From Pseudobdellovibrionaceae bacterium (lineage in GTDB: Bacteria; Bdellovibrionota; Bdellovibrionia; Bdellovibrionales; Bdellovibrionaceae): a DNA stretch of 64,000 nt. Below the pieces are notes generated by a model. That model saw only the letters and a list, made by a program, of their open reading frames with translations, had not been told where the DNA came from and ran no database searches. The position numbers and the translations under genes were made by a program. Positions 7,580 through 16,407 of this stretch are shown here, piece after piece; position 1 is the stretch's first letter, and each line of letters begins with the position of its first letter. The stretch is taken from the NCBI GenBank assembly GCA_030158485.1, contig JAOASS010000002.1, positions 1-64,000 of the forward strand, written 5' to 3'.

Positions 7580-8617
7580 TTACCAGATTGATTTTAAAAT
7601 CTCTTGCAATTTCGCTTCATCACTAACGCCAATAAATTTAATTTCAGCACGTCTGTTGACATTCAAATCATTGCTGATTGGTTGAGTATCTGAAAAACCT
7701 CGAGTCTGAATTTTAGTTTGGCCTAATTTATTTTCTTTTAGAATTTGAGCCACAACTTCTGCTCTTTTTTCAGAAAGGGGTTCGTTAATTTTTTCAGTGC
7801 CCGTTGAATCAGCATGACCCAAAACTTGAACTTCTTTTACTAATCCAGGGTTTTGTGCCAAAGCCGCACTTAATTTTTTTAACTGAGCTTCTCTTTCAGC
7901 GGGTATTTCAGAGCTATTAACGGCAAAAGTTGTTGCTGTTTCGTTGATCACTTCGGTCGCAGTGACTTCATTTTTTTCAACAGGAGTCACTGTTGTCGAT
8001 GTTGTTCTTACGCCAGTGGCACGATTGGCTTTTGGATTCCAGCCCATTTGAAAATCAATCATCGCTGTGTTGACAGTCTTATTATCAACATTCAAGTCCG
8101 TCATCAGGCGACCACCCACACGTGCCATAATACCTTTGTTAAGAGCAAACTCTTTCAATACTTGAACTCCAGCGAACTGAGCATCGGCCTGGTTGGCTCC
8201 GTATTGAATGCCTTTTTCAAAATACTGATTCGCGACCACGCCTGCTTGCCAACGATTTTCAAGTAAATACCGTGTCGCTAATTCAGCCACTCCTGTATTG
8301 ATCGCGCGATCTTGTGCTGCTGATCGTGAAAACTGCTGATTCATCATGCCCAGTCCCGCATCCAAAACAAAAGGTGATTCTGTCATGTAGTAGGACCCAA
8401 TTGCTTTAATTGACGTGGGCATTCCTTCACTTTCAATACTTGAATTTTGTTGATCAGTGTAACCGGCGTTGACTCCAAGGTAAGGAACAAATCCTGATGG
8501 CAAGACTGAAGTATCAGCTTCACGAGTCATTTGACCAGTTGTTGTATTGGCTTGTGAATCTGTTGCGGCTTGGGCAAGTGACAAGCTTAAAGTTAAAGCA
8601 ATAAATAGGGCTTTCAT
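7580..8617 (-). CDS. OmpA-family outer-membrane protein with C-terminal peptidoglycan-binding domain
   Basis: A signal peptide (MKALFIALTLSLSLAQA) is followed by about 170 residues with alternating short hydrophobic strands, consistent with an eight-stranded barrel, then a Thr/Glu-rich linker and an OmpA-like domain (GHADSTGTEKINEPLSEKRAE ... NRRAEIKF) that binds meso-diaminopimelate in the wall. The domain's key Asp and Arg are present. AGGAGA precedes the ATG. It is divergent from the beta-helix gene and ends in the hairpin at 7543-7565. The likely role is linking outer membrane and wall. Confidence 0.88.
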   Translation of the reverse strand: MKALFIALTLSLSLAQAATDSQANTTTGQMTREADTSVLPSGFVPYLGVNAGYTDQQNSSIESEGMPTSIKAIGSYYMTESPFVLDAGLGMMNQQFSRSAAQDRAINTGVAELATRYLLENRWQAGVVANQYFEKGIQYGANQADAQFAGVQVLKEFALNKGIMARVGGRLMTDLNVDNKTVNTAMIDFQMGWNPKANRATGVRTTSTTVTPVEKNEVTATEVINETATTFAVNSSEIPAEREAQLKKLSAALAQNPGLVKEVQVLGHADSTGTEKINEPLSEKRAEVVAQILKENKLGQTKIQTRGFSDTQPISNDLNVNRRAEIKFIGVSDEAKLQEILKSIW

Positions 8618-8934
8618 TTAAAAATCTCCTGTTGTTATGAGCCTCACAATGTGGATCCTGTCCTATTAATGGTCAAAATATTTTTTTGATTTATATTTTT
8701 TGACACAAGAGGGGATGCTTAAGCTTACACAAAGGGCAGATGTTGCAGTCGGCTTCAACTATTTAATGTGTGAAAACAAAATAAAGCGAGTTTGATGTTT
8801 TTTATAGCAATTTGTCAGTTTGTCAGCCTAGAGCAAACAATTTTCTAACAGATTCCTAAAATTTGTTGTTGGAAGTCTGACATGACTTCAGTTTCGCACT
8901 CAATCTATTTTGAGCCCATCAAAAAGGAGTGTGT
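8618..8934. promoter_or_regulatory. Divergent promoter region with tandem TTTGTCAG and a dyad
   Basis: This 317-base gap separates the OmpA-family gene (minus) from the Ton operon (plus). It holds a perfect tandem repeat of TTTGTCAG at 8811-8826 and an inverted repeat GAAGTC-N6-GACTTC at 8872-8889, 46 bases before the beta-helix ATG. Either could be a regulator site for the operon. TGTCA words recall Pho boxes, but the 8-base spacing is wrong for the 11-base repeat of that site. AAAGGAG at 8924-8929 is the beta-helix ribosome-binding site. I see no gene in the gap. Confidence 0.4.
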
Positions 8935-10200
8935 ATGAAAATGTTAATCACAACAATCGCGCTCACTTTCAGTGTGGCAGCATTAGCTTGCCCCAATGGA
9001 ACTGAGTCTAAAACAGTGAACGGTCTTAAGCTTTGTGCTCTTAAAGGTAACTATGTATCAACAGATTTACGCTTGACGGCAAAGTATGAATACTTAATCG
9101 AAGACGGAGTTTTTATCGGTGGCGATAATGAACAGAAGTCGACACTTCGTATTGAGCCAGGGACTGTTATTCGTGGAAACCCAGCTAGCTTTATTGCTGT
9201 TATGCGCGGTTCTCAAATTTTCGCAGAAGGAACAAAGCAAAAACCTATTACATTCACTTCGCTTAAAAAGTCTGAAAGAAAACGCGGCGAATGGGGTGGT
9301 CTTGTATTGAACGGAAATGCTCCTATTAACGCTTGTCGCGCTGGCGCTGCTGTTTGTGAAGCCGTTTCAGAAGGTATTAAAGTGCGGGAAGTTAAATTTG
9401 GTGGAAACCAACCCGAAGATAACAGCGGTGTGTTAAAATACATCCGTGTTGAATTCGCAGGCTACCCAATGGCTCCAGATAACGAGCTCAACGGGATTTC
9501 ATTTAACGGTGTGGGTTCTGGAACTGTGGTTGAGAACATTCAAGTACACATGAATTCTGATGATGGAATTGAATTTTTCGGCGGAACTGTTAATGCCAAG
9601 TATGTTGTTTTGACGGAAAATGAAGACGATTCACTTGATTGGGATATGGGCTGGAATGGAAAAATCCAATTTTTACTTGCTGATCAAGGAAACGATGTTG
9701 TCGACAGTGGTATTGAAGCAGACAACTTGAAGTCCCCAATGAATGCAAGTCCTCGATCCAATCCAACAATCAGCAATATGACTTTGATTGGTTCAGCCCA
9801 ATCAGGTTACGGGATTTTATTGCGCCGTGGAACGGGTGCACAAATTTACAATACGATTGTATCAGGTTTCAAAAAAGCTTGTTTTGATATTGATGACAAC
9901 GAAACTTTTGCGAATGCAAATTCAGCAGTTGGAATTGTTGTTAGTCACTCTATCTTAAGTTGCACAAAGCCATTTGATTCTAAACCAGAAGACTTGTTTT
10001 CAATTCAAGACTGGTTTGTGAAGCAAAAACAAAATAGTTTGGATAACCCAAAACTAAAAGGTTGGATGCCAGTGGCTGGTAGCCCTGCCCTTGGTAATGG
10101 TGTGACTCCAGATGATTTTTTCTTTGAACCAGTTGATTTTATCGGAGCATTTGGTTCTGAAAACTGGGCAAAAGGTTGGACTGTAAACGCTCGACAATAA
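8935..10200 (+). CDS. Exported beta-helix-type protein, Ton operon partner
   Basis: The ATG at 8935 follows AAAGGAG and starts a signal peptide ending ALA before CPNG. The body has the repeated short-strand pattern of a right-handed beta-helix, with GTVIRGNP, AEGTKQKPITFTS and GEWGGLVLNGNAPIN segments seen in a conserved family of exported proteins found beside TonB-dependent receptors. Acidic clusters (NSDDGIEFFGG and ENEDDSLDWD) could bind calcium or another metal. It is the first gene of the operon, separated from the receptor by two hairpins. The role is unknown: surface-exposed substrate capture is a reasonable guess. The cysteine after ALA could be lipidated, but the lipobox is poor. 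Confidence 0.75.
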   Translation: MKMLITTIALTFSVAALACPNGTESKTVNGLKLCALKGNYVSTDLRLTAKYEYLIEDGVFIGGDNEQKSTLRIEPGTVIRGNPASFIAVMRGSQIFAEGTKQKPITFTSLKKSERKRGEWGGLVLNGNAPINACRAGAAVCEAVSEGIKVREVKFGGNQPEDNSGVLKYIRVEFAGYPMAPDNELNGISFNGVGSGTVVENIQVHMNSDDGIEFFGGTVNAKYVVLTENEDDSLDWDMGWNGKIQFLLADQGNDVVDSGIEADNLKSPMNASPRSNPTISNMTLIGSAQSGYGILLRRGTGAQIYNTIVSGFKKACFDIDDNETFANANSAVGIVVSHSILSCTKPFDSKPEDLFSIQDWFVKQKQNSLDNPKLKGWMPVAGSPALGNGVTPDDFFFEPVDFIGAFGSENWAKGWTVNARQ

Positions 10201-10218
10201 AATTTAAAAAACATCTTT

Positions 10219-10270
10219 TTTCACCAGAGAACCTCCTCGTTTTCTGGTGAAATTGCTTATCGGAGCAATT
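10219..10270 (+). promoter_or_regulatory. Two hairpins between the beta-helix and receptor genes
   Basis: TTTCACCAGA (10219-10228) pairs with TCTGGTGAAA (10243-10252). Directly after, AATTGCT (10251-10257) pairs with AGCAATT (10264-10270), and the GGAG ribosome-binding site of the receptor (10262-10265) sits across its loop and 3' arm. There is no strong T run, so attenuation, messenger processing or translational control is more likely than full termination. The two stems overlap by two bases and would compete at their junction. Confidence 0.45.
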
Positions 10271-10273
10271 ATT

Positions 10274-13132
10274 TTGCTTAAAATAAAATTGAAAAATAAA
10301 ATGAGTTTTATTTTGCTGATGTTCATGATCAGCTTTTTTCAATTTTCTTTTGCGCAAAATTTAAACTCATCAAAAACAGGCGATCTATTTGTTCAAGCAT
10401 TTCAGGGAAATACACCGGTCATGGGTCTCAAAATTATCGTCCAGGACCAAGTGTATGAAACTAATTCGACAGGTTCCATTCTTCTTAATTTAGAAGCGGG
10501 AAGTTATTTGGTTCATGTTCCGCAAGGTGAACAAATTCTTCCTATTGAGATCCAAGAAGATCTTGAAACGCTTGTTAAAATTAATGTGAATCCACTTTTG
10601 AAAGCAAGCGCTGAAGTTGAAGCCGCACCAATTTTTAAGCCCCTGATGACGGCTGAGAGTACGAGCACGCTTCAATTCAAGGCACCCGAGACTACGGAAA
10701 ATACAATAGAAGAGTTTGTTGTCTTAGCTCCACAGAGTAAAGTTTCAATCGCAGCATTAATTGAAGTTCGTAAAAAAAGTTCTGGCGTAACTGAAGTATT
10801 AGGCTCGGAACAAATGTCACGACAAGGTGATTCAGATGCGGCAAGTTCCCTTCGAAGGGTCACGGGTTTAACGCTGATGGGTGGGAAGTATGTTTTTGTA
10901 AGAGGACTGGGTGATCGTTATTCTTCAATTCAGCTGAATGGATTTAAGCTTCCAAGCCCAGAACCTTCACGAAGAGTTGTTCCTTTAGATCTTTTTCCGA
11001 CTTCAATACTGGATAGTGTGATTGTGCAAAAAAATTATCTCAGTTCGTTTTCAGCCGATTTTGGAGGCGGACTGATTCAGCTGCAAACTCGAAATTTGCC
11101 TGATAAACTTTATGCACAAATCAATTTAGGGCAAAGTTTTAATGATGTTGATGACTACGCCAGCTATGCAGGAGGATCTCAAGATTGGACAGGGCACGAT
11201 GATGGGACTCGTCAAATGCCAGCAGCAATTCGATCTGCTTTAGCAACGGGAAAAAAACTGATCGAATCTCAAGATCCACAATTGGGTTTTACGAAAGAAG
11301 AACTCAGAGCTCTTGGTGCCTCGCTTAGAAAAAACTATTCAATAGTCGAAAAATCTTCTGAGCCTCTTCCTTCAATGCAAATAGGTTTAGGAAACACTTG
11401 GAAATTTGAAGGTTTTAACTTGGGAGCATCAAGCTCTGTAAGTTACAGCTCTGTTATCGATGTAGATGAAGAAAAAACGGCTCAGTTTGATGTTCCTCGG
11501 CCTGGGGAGCTTTCAAAATCTCAAGATGGTCGGTTGATCAGTTCAGAAGTTGATCGAAAATTATCGGGCACTTTGAATCTTGGAATTGATTTAAAAAAAG
11601 ATCATCGCCTGAGCATTTTGCTTCTTGCTCTTCGTCACAGCTCTGACGAAACCTCAGTCAATGAAACAACGGGTCCGGGAATCAATGACTATGCTCGAAA
11701 AAGAACTCGGACTGAATGGGTTGAAAGAGATCTCTTTATTCAGCAGCTCAAAGGCGGATCAAAAATTTCAGAACCTCTTCAGCTTGATTGGCGAATGGGG
11801 CGTTCCAGTGCAACAAGAAATGCTCCTGACAGCAAAGAATACGATTATCGTAAGATCACAAGTTCCGATCCCTTTCTTTTAGATCCTGAGGTGTCAGGAA
11901 ATATACGAAACTATAATAACTTAATAGAGTCCAATGACGAGTGGGGATTGGAACTGACACATGAGATTCAAAAATTTAAAACTCAAGTCGGCGTCAGTGA
12001 AATGGTACGTGATCGAAGTTCTGACACTTTTCGATTACAATACGTTAAAGACTATTTAGCGGGGGAAGCTCCTGATTTATCAAGAAGTCCTGATGAAATA
12101 TTTTCTGATGCTGAAGATTGGGTTCTGGTCAATCAGACGGGAACTGCGGATAGCTACTCTGGATTCCAACGGACTCAAAGTTTATTTTGGAATACACAGT
12201 GGCAACCGAACCCAAAGTATGAATTCATTTTAGGCCATCGTCTTGAAAATTCTGTTCAAAAAGTACAAACATTTTACTACTACAATAAAGATGATATTCA
12301 GTCTCTGGGTTTAAATGAATCACGAAATTTACTTCCATCCTATGCTATGACTTGGAAACCTAATGACGTCTTCCGATTGCGTTTCGCTTATGGTGAAAGC
12401 ATCGCGAGGCCTGACTTCAGAGAACTTTCGACTGTTCGGTATATCGATGACGACACGGGTTATGAAGCGAAAGGAAATACGGAACTTAAACAGACTATTA
12501 TTCGACATTTTGATCATCGAATTGAATATTACTTTCAAACTGACGAGTATATTTCTTTGGGATTGTTCTATAAAAGATTTCAAGATCCGATTGAAGATGT
12601 TTTTCAGCCGTCAGCAGGGTCTTTAATCAAAGTTCCTCAGAATGCAATCAGCGCGGAAAATCGTGGACTTGAAGTCGAGTCCCGTTTAAGCTTTCGTCAT
12701 CTCAACAGAGATTTGCGTCGATGGTCATTGATGGCTAATTATTCAATCATCGATTCTGAAGTGAAGCTTGATGAAGCAAAATCTTTTAATCTGACTTCAC
12801 GCGATCGAGCCCTTCAGGGGCAATCACCTTACGTTTTGAATATGAGCCTTTTTTATGATCGGCCGGCTGAGGGAATTAAAGCTTCATTACTTTACAATAT
12901 ACTAGGTCGACGTATCACCGAAGTTGGAACAGACTTAAGACCTGATATTTTCGAACAACCATCAGGTCAGCTCGATTTCGTGTTTTCTCAAAAAATCAAA
13001 AATAATATGCAACTTGGCTTTAAAGCACGCAACTTACTTGATCCATCTTTACAAGCGAAACAAGGTGACGAAATTGTGAGAACGCGAAAAAAAGGTCGAG
13101 CCTATTCTTTAGGGTTAACATGGGCCATCTAA
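10274..13132 (+). CDS. Large TonB-dependent receptor with N-terminal carboxypeptidase-regulatory-like domain
   Basis: The frame opens at GTG 10247, but TTG 10274 has GGAG eight bases upstream and gives a signal peptide with a basic start (KIKLKNK) and cleavage before QNLN; 10274 is chosen. Order: signal peptide; a small beta-sandwich extension to about residue 120; a TonB-box-like segment (EEFVVLAP); a plug with GGKYVFVRGLGDRYSSIQLNG; and a barrel of about 650 residues ending YSLGLTW. At about 950 residues it is large for the family, so a bulky ligand is possible. It is followed by all Ton energising genes and overlaps the ankyrin gene by 13 bases. Confidence 0.9.
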   Translation: MLKIKLKNKMSFILLMFMISFFQFSFAQNLNSSKTGDLFVQAFQGNTPVMGLKIIVQDQVYETNSTGSILLNLEAGSYLVHVPQGEQILPIEIQEDLETLVKINVNPLLKASAEVEAAPIFKPLMTAESTSTLQFKAPETTENTIEEFVVLAPQSKVSIAALIEVRKKSSGVTEVLGSEQMSRQGDSDAASSLRRVTGLTLMGGKYVFVRGLGDRYSSIQLNGFKLPSPEPSRRVVPLDLFPTSILDSVIVQKNYLSSFSADFGGGLIQLQTRNLPDKLYAQINLGQSFNDVDDYASYAGGSQDWTGHDDGTRQMPAAIRSALATGKKLIESQDPQLGFTKEELRALGASLRKNYSIVEKSSEPLPSMQIGLGNTWKFEGFNLGASSSVSYSSVIDVDEEKTAQFDVPRPGELSKSQDGRLISSEVDRKLSGTLNLGIDLKKDHRLSILLLALRHSSDETSVNETTGPGINDYARKRTRTEWVERDLFIQQLKGGSKISEPLQLDWRMGRSSATRNAPDSKEYDYRKITSSDPFLLDPEVSGNIRNYNNLIESNDEWGLELTHEIQKFKTQVGVSEMVRDRSSDTFRLQYVKDYLAGEAPDLSRSPDEIFSDAEDWVLVNQTGTADSYSGFQRTQSLFWNTQWQPNPKYEFILGHRLENSVQKVQTFYYYNKDDIQSLGLNESRNLLPSYAMTWKPNDVFRLRFAYGESIARPDFRELSTVRYIDDDTGYEAKGNTELKQTIIRHFDHRIEYYFQTDEYISLGLFYKRFQDPIEDVFQPSAGSLIKVPQNAISAENRGLEVESRLSFRHLNRDLRRWSLMANYSIIDSEVKLDEAKSFNLTSRDRALQGQSPYVLNMSLFYDRPAEGIKASLLYNILGRRITEVGTDLRPDIFEQPSGQLDFVFSQKIKNNMQLGFKARNLLDPSLQAKQGDEIVRTRKKGRAYSLGLTWAI

Positions 13133-13818
13133 TTAAATTAATTATTTTAAGTCTTCTGATTTTGAGTACATGGGGTTGTGGACAGCATTCAGCACAGAAT
13201 AATTTTTTTGTTAAATCTGGTGAAGATAAAACAATACAAGAAAGCCAAGAGCCGCTTGATAAAATGCAACGTGCGATTTTTGATGGAGATTATTTAGCTG
13301 TTCAAAATCTTATTTCAGAAGAATATCCAATCGATTCCATTTTAAAAAATGACAGAACGGCTTTAGCAGAAGCTTGTTTGCAAAGACAAAGTCGAATTAT
13401 TCGGATTTTAATCAACTCGAAAGCTCGTATTGACTTGAGCCCAATCGAAGGTGTTGATCTTTTGACTTGGGTAGAAGAGCAGACTGATGCAAAAAAAATT
13501 CTTCGAGCTCTTCTTAAAACTGAAATCGAAGATCAACTGGAATTTCTGGAAGTTTTAACCAAAAATAACTTTTCAGAAATTAAAAGTCTACTTGGTGAAG
13601 AAATAAATGTGAATTTTATTTCGGCTGAAGGTGAAACTCCTTTAATTTTAAGTATAAGAAATCGTTGGAATAATTCACTTCGTGTTTTATTTGCCGAGCC
13701 TATTTTAGATGTTAATTTCAAGAACTCAAAAGGCGAAACCCCTTTGAAAGTTGCTCGTGATTTAAAGCTTGTTCAAATAGAAAAAGAACTCTTACGCAGA
13801 AATGCTTCAGAAGAATAA
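13120..13818 (+). CDS. Ankyrin-repeat protein, probable lipoprotein
   Basis: An N-terminal signal segment ends in TWGC at about residue 20, an acceptable though not ideal lipobox. The rest carries ankyrin-type helix pairs, clearest as SAEGETPLILSIRNRW and SKGETPLKVARDL, with weaker copies before. Ankyrin folds bind proteins, so in the periplasm it may scaffold receptor and Ton proteins. The start codon lies inside the 3' end of the receptor gene (13-base overlap), and exbB follows after 17 bases. Placing an ankyrin protein between receptor and exbB is not part of standard Ton operons I know. Confidence 0.75.
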   Translation: MGHLIKLIILSLLILSTWGCGQHSAQNNFFVKSGEDKTIQESQEPLDKMQRAIFDGDYLAVQNLISEEYPIDSILKNDRTALAEACLQRQSRIIRILINSKARIDLSPIEGVDLLTWVEEQTDAKKILRALLKTEIEDQLEFLEVLTKNNFSEIKSLLGEEINVNFISAEGETPLILSIRNRWNNSLRVLFAEPILDVNFKNSKGETPLKVARDLKLVQIEKELLRRNASEE

Positions 13819-13835
13819 ACAGCAGGAGAATAAAA

Positions 13836-14483
13836 ATGACAGAAAGAATATTTGCAATTGCTCACTTTGCCGATCAAGTCGTGCTGTACTTGCTTTTAAT
13901 GTTAACGGCGTTAGCGTTATATTTAATAATTCAGCGATTTTTAATTTTAAATAAAGCTTCGACACAAAGTCGTAAAATAAAAGTCGATATTGAACAGGCT
14001 CTTATTCAAAGTCGATACGAATATGTTGAAACGCTGGCTCAAGATCTTAAAACGCCGGTGGGACGTATTTGCGCGGTGGCATTAAGACATTTTCAAGCAA
14101 AAGGTGTTATCGGACTTGAAGAACTTTTTCGTTCAATGACGATGCTCGAGAAACCACGTCTGGAAAAGTCTTTAGGTTTTTTGGCGACGGTGGGATCCAA
14201 TGCGCCGTATATTGGACTGTTCGGCACAGTGCTTGGAATTATGAAATCCTTCCATGATTTGGGACAGAGCTCGGGTGCTGGTCAAAACACTGTTATGGCA
14301 GGAATTTCAGCAGCTCTTATCGCGACGGCGGCAGGCTTACTTGTCGCTATTCCATCGGTGCTTGCTTATAATTATTTTCAAAGACAAGTCAAAGGAATCA
14401 TGAGTGGTGTTGATACAGCTCAAGAACTTTTTATGATTTATGCAAAATCGAAAGGAACAAATCATGGCATCGCAAGCTCATGA
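13836..14483 (+). CDS. exbB: ExbB/TolQ/MotA-family proton channel protein
   Basis: Three membrane helices are visible: residues about 15-33, 110-135 (VGSNAPYIGLFGTVLGIMKSF) and 150-180 (GISAALIATAAGLLVAIPSVLAY). The APYIGLFGTVLGI and AAGLLVAIP motifs are the conserved channel helices. With ExbD it uses the proton gradient to drive TonB. AGCAGGAG precedes the ATG. Overlap with exbD and tight packing support one transcript. TolQ is a possible alternative, but the neighbours are Ton, not Tol-Pal, genes. Confidence 0.92.
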   Translation: MTERIFAIAHFADQVVLYLLLMLTALALYLIIQRFLILNKASTQSRKIKVDIEQALIQSRYEYVETLAQDLKTPVGRICAVALRHFQAKGVIGLEELFRSMTMLEKPRLEKSLGFLATVGSNAPYIGLFGTVLGIMKSFHDLGQSSGAGQNTVMAGISAALIATAAGLLVAIPSVLAYNYFQRQVKGIMSGVDTAQELFMIYAKSKGTNHGIASS

Positions 14484-14874
14484 TTCTGATCAAGAAATAT
14501 CAGATATCAATATTGTTCCACTAGTCGACATTATCTTAGTGGTTCTCATTATTTTTATGGTGACGGCACCGGCTTTGATTAAGCCCAGTATTGAAGTTGA
14601 TTTGCCAGTCGCTTCTTCCAGTGATTCCACAGAGCCTTCATTCTTACAAGTTGCTGTTACGAGCGAAGGGAGAATTTTGATTAATAATCAAGATGCTGAT
14701 GAACAAACGACCCGCGAAATTGCAAGAATTGAACTTGATCGGAATCCAAAAGTTCAAGCGGTTATATCTGCTGACCAGCAATCTTACCATAAGCACGTCA
14801 TTCAGGTGATGGATTGGTTAAAAAAAGAAGGTGTTCAAGACTTTGCAGTTACGACTGAAAGAGAGATTTTATGA
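14464..14874 (+). CDS. exbD: ExbD/TolR-family proton channel protein
   Basis: The ATG at 14464 follows AAAGGAA and lies inside exbB. A short cytosolic N-terminus leads into one membrane helix with the essential aspartate (D22 in IVPLVDIILVVLIIFMV). A periplasmic domain follows, ending with the usual HKHVIQVMD-type segment (YHKHVIQVMDWLKKEGVQDF). It assembles with ExbB to couple proton flow to TonB. The stop overlaps the next gene by ATGA. Confidence 0.92.
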   Translation: MASQAHDSDQEISDINIVPLVDIILVVLIIFMVTAPALIKPSIEVDLPVASSSDSTEPSFLQVAVTSEGRILINNQDADEQTTREIARIELDRNPKVQAVISADQQSYHKHVIQVMDWLKKEGVQDFAVTTEREIL

Positions 14875-15605
14875 AACTGATAATATTACTTTGTTTTTTA
14901 ACTCAACTGACAAAGGCTTCTTCTTTAGGAGAAGTTCAGAAAATAATCGAACTTCGACAAAATGTTGAAACAGTTTCGCAAGAACTAGACCAGCAAAATC
15001 AGCGTCAAAATGCTGAAATTGAGATGCTGGTGCAAAGAAAAAACGAACTCGAGTTAAATTTTTCCAGAGACCGTCTCAAGTTACAAGTTCTTAAAAATAA
15101 AAGTGAATGGAATCAGAATCACAAAATTTCTGGATTAAAAACGTCAAAATCTGATGCCGTTTTTATTAAAAAATGGATTCTGGGTCTGCAAAATTGGGTT
15201 CAGCGATCGCTACCTATCAATCAAGAATCAAGACTTGAGCAAATTCTAGAATTTGAAAAAAGACTTCAGGCAGAAGAGCCAGTGGAAGTCTTAATCTGGG
15301 ATATTTGGTCATTTATTGACGGCGAAATTAAAATGACCAAGTCAAATCAGTATGAACTGATGAATTTACCACTTGCCGATCCCACTTTGGCAGAAGTCGC
15401 CAGGATTGGCATGTTACAAGTCTATTTTAAAACTCCTGATAAACAATATGGTTATGCTGTTAAAAATGATAAAAAATGGACTTACCAGATAACAAATCAA
15501 GAAATTGAAAAAGCAGCCATTCAAAAAATTTTGAATGCTGTTAAAGAAAAAAAATCTCGGACTCGTCTTGATTTTCCGGGTTTAGTTGTTCAGGGGAATC
15601 TATGA
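14871..15605 (+). CDS. DUF3450-like periplasmic coiled-coil protein of the Ton system
   Basis: A signal peptide (MKLIILLCFLTQLTKA) is followed by a long coiled coil (residues 20-85, heptads rich in Q, N, E and L). A C-terminal domain carries EVARIGMLQVYFKTPDKQYG, K-x-W and LDFPGL, which resembles DUF3450. That family is found in TonB2-type operons of marine gammaproteobacteria next to TtpC. No membrane anchor at the C-terminus. ATGA overlaps on both sides show tight translational coupling. Function in the family is not settled; a structural periplasmic link of the Ton complex is a reasonable inference. Confidence 0.7.
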   Translation: MKLIILLCFLTQLTKASSLGEVQKIIELRQNVETVSQELDQQNQRQNAEIEMLVQRKNELELNFSRDRLKLQVLKNKSEWNQNHKISGLKTSKSDAVFIKKWILGLQNWVQRSLPINQESRLEQILEFEKRLQAEEPVEVLIWDIWSFIDGEIKMTKSNQYELMNLPLADPTLAEVARIGMLQVYFKTPDKQYGYAVKNDKKWTYQITNQEIEKAAIQKILNAVKEKKSRTRLDFPGLVVQGNL

Positions 15606-16399
15606 AATTTTTGATGTTTTGTTTGTTTGTTTTTATAAGCTCTGCAAAAAGTGAGACTCAGACCCTTGATGAAGCTTTTAAAAAAGAGTTTGGTTATTTA
15701 GCCCTTCAAAAAGAAGTTCTTTTCAGGCAAAAGAGTCTTTCAAGTCAAAAGCACGACGCTGCAAAAAATAATTTAGAAAATCAAATCAAAGTGCTCGAGC
15801 AAAAAAATGCTCTTCAAGTTTTCGAAATTGAAGTTCTATCTGAAAAAGTGGCACGACTCGAAAAAAAGAAGCGTGAAGCTTACCAAAAAATTGATTCACT
15901 TGAAAGTGTTTATAAGAAAGCACGAAATTCTTTAGTCGAATTGAAGAGCGAACTCAATTTCGAAAAAAAAGCATCAGCTGCTAAATGGGAAACGAGTGAT
16001 ATCAAAATTAAAGACTTTGATCCGATAATAGAGCAAAGTTTTGCTTTATTGCATTCAGCTTCAAGTATCCAATCTGCAGATTCTTATTACCTCAATCTAG
16101 AGGGTGATTTAGTCAAAACAACTTTACTTCGATACGGTCGAATTGGAGCGCAGTTAATAGAAGAAGGAAAAAGTCGATTACTGGGCCCTAGCTCGCAAGG
16201 TATTTTAAAAGATTTAGGTCTTGTAGCAGAACTTGGACCGATTCGGAGTCTTGTCATATTTGAAAATTTAACTGATAAAATTGAACTTAAGCAAAGTGCT
16301 AATATGTGGGATAAGCTGGCTGATAAATTACCTTTGATAGTGCTTATTTTTATATTTTTAATAGTGATGGGGCTATTCACTCTTTTTGCGAAAGACTAA
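15602..16399 (+). CDS. TtpC-like N-terminal domain with a single membrane anchor, no ExbB channel
   Basis: A signal peptide, a coiled coil (residues about 45-125) and a domain with EGDLVKTTLLRYGRIGAQL resemble the periplasmic N-terminal part of TtpC, the long ExbB-like protein of TonB2 systems. Here the chain stops after one membrane helix (WDKLADKLPLIVLIFIFLIV and onward), where TtpC would continue into three ExbB-type helices. The separate exbB gene could supply that part. The gene is coupled to DUF3450 by ATGA and is followed by tonB after 8 bases. The TtpC match is from pattern, not alignment, so it is moderate. Confidence 0.6.
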   Translation: MKFLMFCLFVFISSAKSETQTLDEAFKKEFGYLALQKEVLFRQKSLSSQKHDAAKNNLENQIKVLEQKNALQVFEIEVLSEKVARLEKKKREAYQKIDSLESVYKKARNSLVELKSELNFEKKASAAKWETSDIKIKDFDPIIEQSFALLHSASSIQSADSYYLNLEGDLVKTTLLRYGRIGAQLIEEGKSRLLGPSSQGILKDLGLVAELGPIRSLVIFENLTDKIELKQSANMWDKLADKLPLIVLIFIFLIVMGLFTLFAKD

Positions 16400-16407
16400 A
16401 ACCTCAG

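Noticed and set aside
8811-8826. Pho box
   Set aside because: The repeat spacing is 8, not 11, and flanking bases do not match the consensus.
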